Assembly (NCBI RefSeq): GCF_008107725.1
Contig: NZ_VIRN01000064.1
Span: 1,364,001-1,428,000, forward strand
Length of the DNA: 64,000 nucleotides
DNA from: Marinobacter sp. BW6
Lineage (GTDB): Bacteria > Pseudomonadota > Gammaproteobacteria > Pseudomonadales > Oleiphilaceae
Direction: 5' to 3'
Both the position numbers and the translations under genes were made by a program. The notes under the pieces are model-generated. The model was not told the DNA's origin. It worked only from the letters and a program-made list of their open reading frames with translations, and made no database searches. Shown one piece after another: positions 59,094 to 64,000 of the stretch. Position 1 is the first letter of the stretch. Each line of letters starts with the position of its first letter.

Positions 59094-60074
59094 ATGAAAG
59101 CCATCCTCTGCAAGGAATACGGCCCGGCCGAGACGCTGGTTATCGAAGATGTCCCAAGTCCTGAGGTGAAGGGTCGCGGCGTGAAAGTGCGCGTGAAAGC
59201 CGCCGGCCTGAATTTCCCGGATACCCTCATTATTGAAAACAAATACCAGTTGAAGCCGAGTCTGCCTTTTTCCCCGGGCGGTGAAATGGCGGGTGAGGTT
59301 ATTGAGGTTGGCGACAAGGTAACCCGTTTCAAAGTGGGCGATCGTGTTGCAGGGCTCACCGGTTATGGCGCCTTTGCAGAAGAAGTGATCGTACCGGAGC
59401 AGAACCTCCTGCCTGTTCCTGATGGCATGTCTGATGAGAAGGCAGCCGCCTTCACGATGGTTTACGGCACCTCCTATTACGCCCTGAAGCAGCGCGGCAA
59501 CCTCCAGCCTGGCGAGACGCTTCTGGTTCTTGGTGCCAGCGGCGGTGTTGGCCTGGCCACCGTTGAGCTCGGAAAGGCGATGGGCGCCAAGGTTATTGCG
59601 GCGGCGAGTTCGGCCGAAAAGCTTGCTGTTGCCAAGGAGGCCGGCGCCGACGAGCTGATCAATTACGCCGAGGAGCCTCTCAAAGACGCAGTCAAGAAAC
59701 TCACTCACAGCAAAGGCGTGGACGTGATCTACGACCCCGTCGGCGGTGACTTCACCGAGCAGGCTCTTCGTGCCATGGGCTGGAATGGCCGCCACCTGAT
59801 CATCGGCTTCGCCGCCGGCGACATTCCGAAAATTCCGGCAAATTTGACTCTTCTGAAGGGTTGTTCAGTGGTCGGCGTCTTCTGGGGCAGCTTTACCCAG
59901 CGCGAGCCGGAGGCCAGCGCCCAGAACATGATGGAGCTGATGAAGCTCTATGCCGAAGGCAAGATTGATCCGAAGATCAGTGCGGTTTACGAATTTGAGG
60001 ATTACGCAAAGGCGCTGGGGGCTTTGACCGAGCGGAAAGCGACCGGCAAGGTTGTGCTTAAAGTCGGCTCCTGA
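59094..60074 (+). CDS. NADPH:quinone oxidoreductase family protein (zinc-independent MDR)
   Basis: 326 residues. The MDR fold: GRGVKVRVKAAGLNFPDTLII, FSPGGEMAGEVIEVG and the nucleotide motif LVLGASGGVGLATVELGKAMGA. No catalytic or structural zinc Cys sites, as in the quinone oxidoreductase/enoyl reductase branch. It likely reduces quinones or enone acyl groups with NADPH in the cytoplasm. The convergent repeat and acyl-CoA synthetase gene follow. Confidence 0.92.
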   Translation: MKAILCKEYGPAETLVIEDVPSPEVKGRGVKVRVKAAGLNFPDTLIIENKYQLKPSLPFSPGGEMAGEVIEVGDKVTRFKVGDRVAGLTGYGAFAEEVIVPEQNLLPVPDGMSDEKAAAFTMVYGTSYYALKQRGNLQPGETLLVLGASGGVGLATVELGKAMGAKVIAAASSAEKLAVAKEAGADELINYAEEPLKDAVKKLTHSKGVDVIYDPVGGDFTEQALRAMGWNGRHLIIGFAAGDIPKIPANLTLLKGCSVVGVFWGSFTQREPEASAQNMMELMKLYAEGKIDPKISAVYEFEDYAKALGALTERKATGKVVLKVGS

Positions 60075-60084
60075 GTTTTATCGA

Positions 60085-60195
60085 AGCCTGAAAGCTTTGG
60101 GAGGTTGCCGGTTGGAAGCACTTCCCAAAAACCGCTACGAGCACATCCATGTGCGCTTGGCGCCGGCCATCCTCACCGCTCCGCTAATCCATAAG
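60085..60195. repeat. Palindromic intergenic repeat, copy 3 (degenerate)
   Basis: The section CCCAAAAACCGCTACGAGCA and what follows to about 60186 aligns with the core and inner arm of copy 1 (shared CCCAAAAA, ACATCC, GCTTGGC, GCCATCC, CGCTCCGC-type blocks). The outer palindrome is poorly kept; a shorter local stem (TTTGGGAG/CTTCCCAAA) exists. Again located between convergent genes. Confidence 0.6.
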
Positions 60196-60222
60196 GCTAG
60201 GGCCCAGACAAAAGGCCAATCA

Positions 60223-62049
60223 TCAAAACCGGACCGAAGCCGAGTCAATCTCCGAAACCAGCTCCCGCGTCAGCAAGGTATACCCGTCAGTCCCGGGCAG
60301 CCAGGCGTAGACTTCCTCGCCGTCCCGAAGCGAATAGCCGAGCTTCTGGATATCCACCTTCCGGTACTTGAACGTCCCCGTCTTCTCGATGGCGTGGGTT
60401 ACCCGTACGAATACCGGAACCGCATAGGTCGGCAGATTGTCCCGCAGATAGGCGAACAACCTATTAACGTCAAACTCTCGGCCATTGCTGTGGGGAACCA
60501 GGGTCACCATGCCGGCCTTGCCGTTGGTGCCGGGGATCTCGACGCCGTAGACGATGGCTTCCTCGACCATCCCCGAGCCGTCGATGATGTTTTCCACTTC
60601 CGTCGTTGAGACGTTTTCGCCCTTCCAGCGGAAGGTATCGCCCATACGGTCGACGAACTGAAGGTGGCCGCACCCGATTTCCTTCAGGACATCGCCAGTG
60701 TTGAACCAGGCGTCGTCCTTCTTGAAAGCGTTGCGGAGGATCGATTTTTCCGTGGCCTCTTTCTGGGTGTAGCCCTCGAACGACCATTTTTTGGTGATCT
60801 CGCCGATCAAGAGGCCGGGCTCGCCTTTAGCCACTTCCTGCATGAAGCCTTTTTCGTTACGAATTGGATCCCGTGTGCCGTCGTGGAATTTCACCAGCTT
60901 GTAGGGGGCGGTGGAAAAGCCCACGGTGTTGTCCATGTTGAAGAAGTTGCTGAAGCCGATGTTGCCTTCGCTGGAGGCGTAGAGCTCTGCGACTGTCTCT
61001 ATCCCGAAGCGCTCCTTGAATTCCTTCCAGATGGACGGGCGGAGGCCGTTGCCGATCATTTTGGTGAGGCTATGGTTCCGGTCCTGTTCGCTGGGTGGCT
61101 GGTTCAGCAGGTAGCGGCAGAGTTCGCCGACGTAGCCGAAGGTGGTGGCGTGGTAATAGCGAACGTCGTCCCAGAAGGCGCTGGCGGAGAATTTGCGGCG
61201 CAGGGCAATGGCGGAGCCGCCGGCCAGGACTGAGCCCCAGCAGACCAGCAGTGCGGTGCCGTGATAAAGGGGGAGTGTGCAGTAAAGAACGTCCTCGGGC
61301 TTCATGGCCAGCGACATCAGGCCGAACCCGCCATAGGCCTTTATGAATTTCCGGTGGGAGCCCGGGGCAGCCTTGGGCAGGCCGGTGGTGCCGGAGGTGA
61401 ACAGGTAGATGGCGATGTCACCCATCGTCGGGGGATCGCTCAGAACCGGCTCATCACTGTTGAAGGTGCTTACCTCACGGGCCATGTTGGTGTAGCCGGC
61501 TGGCGCATCGCCAAAGGCGTTTAACGTGTTGGTATCCGCCAGAAACTGGAATGGTTGCGGATGGTCGGTGTTGATCTCCGCCTTGATAACGTCGAAGGCG
61601 TCTACCAGTTCCTCGCCCGCGATCACCATCTTGGGTTCAATCAGGTTGATGCTGTGTTCGAGTACTTTGCCTTTCTGGGAGGTGTTGAGCATGGCGCAGG
61701 CGACGCCAAGTTTGGCGGCACCGGCTACCACGGCGAGCAGTTCCGGGCGGTTTTCAAGAAATACCGCGATGGCATCGCCTTTGGCAAGCCCCTGGTTTTG
61801 AAGGTAGCGGGCGATGCGGTTGGCCCAGCCATTGAGCTCGCTCCACGTGATCGTGCGGTCTTCAAACAGAATGGCTGACCGGTTACCCAGGTTTCGGGCG
61901 TTGTTTTCGATAAGCGTGCCGAGGGTAAGTTCCCGGTTCTGGTTTTTAAGGGAGTAGTAGTACAAGCCCCGGGTAATGGCCGGCAGTCGGCGGAAAATCC
62001 CGGGGAGGCTGCGGGCTATGTCCAGTGCGGATACGTTGTCTTGGCTCAT
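60223..62049 (-). CDS. atuH: Very-long-chain type acyl-CoA synthetase, probable AtuH
   Basis: 608 residues from ATG 62049. FATP-like ANL enzyme: AMP motif YLFTSGTTGLPKAAPGSHRKF, ELYASSEGNIGFSNFF, WFNTGDVLKEIGCGHLQFVDRMGDTFRWKGENVSTTEVE, and KTGTFKYRKVDIQ near the end. Members activate long-chain or branched acids to CoA esters. The gene order biotin carboxylase - SDR - acyl-CoA synthetase is the atuF-atuG-atuH order of Pseudomonas acyclic terpene utilisation; hence the assignment. A generic fatty acid role is the alternative. Confidence 0.72.
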   Translation of the reverse strand: MSQDNVSALDIARSLPGIFRRLPAITRGLYYYSLKNQNRELTLGTLIENNARNLGNRSAILFEDRTITWSELNGWANRIARYLQNQGLAKGDAIAVFLENRPELLAVVAGAAKLGVACAMLNTSQKGKVLEHSINLIEPKMVIAGEELVDAFDVIKAEINTDHPQPFQFLADTNTLNAFGDAPAGYTNMAREVSTFNSDEPVLSDPPTMGDIAIYLFTSGTTGLPKAAPGSHRKFIKAYGGFGLMSLAMKPEDVLYCTLPLYHGTALLVCWGSVLAGGSAIALRRKFSASAFWDDVRYYHATTFGYVGELCRYLLNQPPSEQDRNHSLTKMIGNGLRPSIWKEFKERFGIETVAELYASSEGNIGFSNFFNMDNTVGFSTAPYKLVKFHDGTRDPIRNEKGFMQEVAKGEPGLLIGEITKKWSFEGYTQKEATEKSILRNAFKKDDAWFNTGDVLKEIGCGHLQFVDRMGDTFRWKGENVSTTEVENIIDGSGMVEEAIVYGVEIPGTNGKAGMVTLVPHSNGREFDVNRLFAYLRDNLPTYAVPVFVRVTHAIEKTGTFKYRKVDIQKLGYSLRDGEEVYAWLPGTDGYTLLTRELVSEIDSASVRF

Positions 62050-62112
62050 GGTCTTTCCGTTTGTCCCTTTTATTGTGTGGACGTTGAGCCCGAAACAACG
62101 CATGCCTCGGGC

Positions 62113-62940
62113 TCAGTCCAGAAACAGATCTGGCATCAGGGGCTTGTCGCCCGGCTCATACCGGTAATGATCGAAGTCCGTAATGCCGTCCTGCCTGAGC
62201 AGGTCCTCGTCGATCAGGTTCTGGCCGGTCATGGTTTCCGACGACCGGTTCAGGATGCTGGCGGCAGCATCGGCCATGATGTCAGGCTTCCTGCCCTGGG
62301 CCATCATCTGGGGCCCGCCCACTTCAAATTCGATGGCCGCCGTGGCAATCAGCGTTTTTGGCCACAGCGTGTTAACCGCAATGCCGTACCGCTTGAATTC
62401 CTCGGCCATGCCCAGACTCAGCATCGTCATGGCGTATTTTGTGGTGGTGTAGGGCCCATACTGGGCGAACCACCGGGTATTCAGGTTTAGAGGCGGCGAC
62501 AGGCTCAGGATATGGGCCTGGTCAGACTCCTTCAGCCAGGGCAGGGCCGCTTGGCTGCAGGCCATCACCGCCCGTGCATTGACCTGATGCATCAGGTCAT
62601 ATCGACTGACCTTGAGGTTTTCCACGCCCGTCAGTCGGATGGCGCCAGCATTGTTCACAAGGGCGTCGATGCCGCCGAAATGTTCGCCAGCTTCATCGAC
62701 ACGCTGGCGAATCTGCTTCTCGTCACGGACATCCAGGACCAGTGGCAGTGCCTGGCCGCCGGCTTCACACACTTCCTCGGCCACCGTATGAATCGTGCCG
62801 GGCAGTTTCGGGTGCGGTGTGTCCGATTTGGCAGCAATCACCACGTTGGCGCCCTGCCGGGCACAGGCGAGGGCAATGGCCCGGCCAATGCCCCGGCTGG
62901 CGCCGGTGATAAAAACGGTGCGGTTACGCAATGTGCTCAT
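62113..62940 (-). CDS. atuG: Short-chain dehydrogenase (HSDL2-like), probable AtuG
   Basis: 275 residues. Rossmann motif FITGASRGIGRAIALACARQG, NNAGAI, and the catalytic YGPYTTTKYAM (Tyr and Lys). LSLSPPLNLNTRWF matches the HSDL2-like group with Ser before the active site. The start overlaps the stop of the biotin carboxylase gene by 4 bases and it is followed by the acyl-CoA synthetase. In atu clusters AtuG is the equivalent SDR, thought to oxidise a terpenoid intermediate. Confidence 0.75.
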   Translation of the reverse strand: MSTLRNRTVFITGASRGIGRAIALACARQGANVVIAAKSDTPHPKLPGTIHTVAEEVCEAGGQALPLVLDVRDEKQIRQRVDEAGEHFGGIDALVNNAGAIRLTGVENLKVSRYDLMHQVNARAVMACSQAALPWLKESDQAHILSLSPPLNLNTRWFAQYGPYTTTKYAMTMLSLGMAEEFKRYGIAVNTLWPKTLIATAAIEFEVGGPQMMAQGRKPDIMADAAASILNRSSETMTGQNLIDEDLLRQDGITDFDHYRYEPGDKPLMPDLFLD

Positions 62941-64000
62941 GCGTTGCTCTCCTGTTCGGCCGTCTCGTTGGCAGTAATCTCAACCAGCAACTGGCTTCGT
63001 TTCACCTGGTCACCTTTGCTGGCTTGGACCGCGCCAACAATACCGTCGCGGTCGGCTTTCACCGGATGTTCCATTTTCATGGCTTCCAGTATCACCAGCG
63101 TATCGCCCTGACGAACGCTCTGGCCAGTCTCGACCAACACGTCAATGATAGCGCCATCCATGGTTGCCTGAATTCGGCCGCTGCCGGCACCACCAGCACC
63201 CTGCGCAGGCTGGTGGGTAACATCCCGCACCGACCAGGATTGCCCGAACGCCTGCAAATATAGAGAATCGCCCTGGCGGTGATATTGGCAAGTCTGACGA
63301 ACGCCGTTGTCGATAATGCATAAAAGGCCATCGCGCTGGCTTTCGAGGACCAGGGTATGCTGGGTTTCACCCATACTGACAGACAACCGGTTGCCGCTGC
63401 GGGTAACCAGTAACTCAACGGTGGTTTCGCCGGTTTCCAGCTTGATTGGTGTCATGGTGGCCGGCGCATTGCTCCAGGCGCTCTGGCCTGAACTGCCATG
63501 GTCGAGCACGCAGGCGGCCAGGGCAAGCTGGCGAATGGTCAGGTTTTGCGGCTGAAGGGACGGATCGTCCTTGAAGGCCTGTTGAAGGAAGGCCGTGGTC
63601 GCCCCGCCGGCCCCGAAAGTCTCGTCTGCGATAATCCGGCTCAGGAAATGGCGGTTGGTGGTCACACCGAACACGGTCGTGTCCTCAAGCGAGCGGATCA
63701 GCCGACGGCGGGCTTCATCTCGGTTCTGGCCCCAGGCAATTACTTTTGCCAGCATGGGGTCGTAGTGGGGAGTGATGCTGTCCCCGGAGCGAACGCCCGT
63801 ATCGTATCGAAGGCCTTCCCCCTCGGCGGGTTCGAAGGCATACAGCGGGCCGGTCTGGGGCGTGAAACCCTGGGCAGGGTCTTCCGCATAAAGCCGTACT
63901 TCGATGGCGTGGCCGTTCAGGCGGATATCGTCCTGGGCCAGAGGCAACGAAAGCCCCTCGGCAACGGTGAGCTGCCAGGCCACGAGGTCCTGGCCGGTAA
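62937..64000 (-). CDS. atuF: Biotin-dependent acyl-CoA carboxylase alpha subunit, C-terminal part, probable AtuF (partial)
   Basis: The frame runs off the right edge, so only the C-terminal ~354 residues are visible. Seen are the biotin carboxylase C-terminal portion (GHAIEVRLYAEDPAQGFTPQTG, DTGVRSGDSITPHYDPMLAKVIAWG) and a biotinyl domain with EAMKMEH, where the Lys carries biotin. Within atu clusters this is the alpha subunit of geranyl-CoA carboxylase, but 3-methylcrotonyl-CoA carboxylase alpha is near-identical in layout. The beta subunit gene should lie outside, upstream of this gene. Confidence 0.75.
   Translation of the reverse strand, partial: TGQDLVAWQLTVAEGLSLPLAQDDIRLNGHAIEVRLYAEDPAQGFTPQTGPLYAFEPAEGEGLRYDTGVRSGDSITPHYDPMLAKVIAWGQNRDEARRRLIRSLEDTTVFGVTTNRHFLSRIIADETFGAGGATTAFLQQAFKDDPSLQPQNLTIRQLALAACVLDHGSSGQSAWSNAPATMTPIKLETGETTVELLVTRSGNRLSVSMGETQHTLVLESQRDGLLCIIDNGVRQTCQYHRQGDSLYLQAFGQSWSVRDVTHQPAQGAGGAGSGRIQATMDGAIIDVLVETGQSVRQGDTLVILEAMKMEHPVKADRDGIVGAVQASKGDQVKRSQLLVEITANETAEQESNA

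Overview
This window looks like a chromosomal segment of a marine, hydrocarbon-degrading gammaproteobacterium, most likely Marinobacter or a close relative. That placement is an inference. It rests on an integral-membrane alkane hydroxylase (AlkB), a medium/long-chain acyl-CoA ligase, beta-oxidation genes, the end of an apparent acyclic-terpene (atu) cluster, two complete Mrp-type cation/proton antiporter operons, and generally GC-rich coding DNA. I see no rRNA, tRNA, insertion sequence, prophage or CRISPR array. Genes are densely packed, often overlapping by 1-4 bases.

Layout. 1-9.3 kb: the C-terminal end of a calcium-binding repeat protein, a DUF3750 membrane protein, dodecin, a GNAT-like protein divergent from a CpxRA-like two-component system, a YigZ-family protein, a DUF4136 lipoprotein, the SUI1 homologue YciH and a D-amino-acid dehydrogenase. 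9.3-11.4 kb: an acyl-CoA ligase and the nucleoside phosphorylase PpnP. 11.5-23.2 kb: two head-to-tail Mrp antiporter operons on the minus strand. The upstream one has six genes with a fused MrpAB. The downstream one has seven genes with separate MrpA and MrpB. A 353-base leader with a possible 37-codon ORF precedes the first. 23.5-32.5 kb: 2,4-dienoyl-CoA reductase, a CBS/CNNM membrane protein, a new 54-residue ORF, a GlxA-type regulator divergent from an acyl-CoA dehydrogenase/crotonase pair, and alkB with a palindrome exactly filling its likely promoter spacer.

32.6-40.3 kb is surface- and envelope-oriented: an acidic lipoprotein, a PhoX-like protein with a possible Pho box, a chemoreceptor with its likely sensor domain at the C-terminus and a G9 tract near its start, an OmpA-family porin and an adjacent thrombospondin-type-3 lipoprotein. 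40.3-51.2 kb: an MFS transporter, RlmJ, a degenerate P-loop-like protein coupled to an MscS channel, an orphan TRAP-type binding lipoprotein, an EamA exporter, a GIY-YIG protein, two alpha/beta hydrolases, a glycine-zipper OmpA lipoprotein and SerA. 51.4-60 kb: D-2-hydroxyglutarate dehydrogenase divergent from serA and overlapping a sirtuin, a minus-strand purine block (permease, apt) followed by a fumarylacetoacetase-family gene and an ABC1/UbiB kinase, a TRIC channel, a membrane-anchored BLUF photoreceptor and a quinone oxidoreductase. 60-64 kb: acyl-CoA synthetase, SDR and biotin carboxylase subunit in the order atuH-atuG-atuF, the last running off the window.

Themes: hydrocarbon and lipid catabolism (alkB, ligases, fadH, dehydrogenase/crotonase, atu), salt and pH homeostasis (dual Mrp, MscS), and outer-surface proteins. 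A related ~100-base palindromic repeat sits in three intergenic gaps, each between convergent genes. No wholly new multi-gene system is certain. The best candidates for follow-up are the Mrp leader, the P-loop-like/MscS pair, the membrane BLUF protein and the palindromic repeat family.
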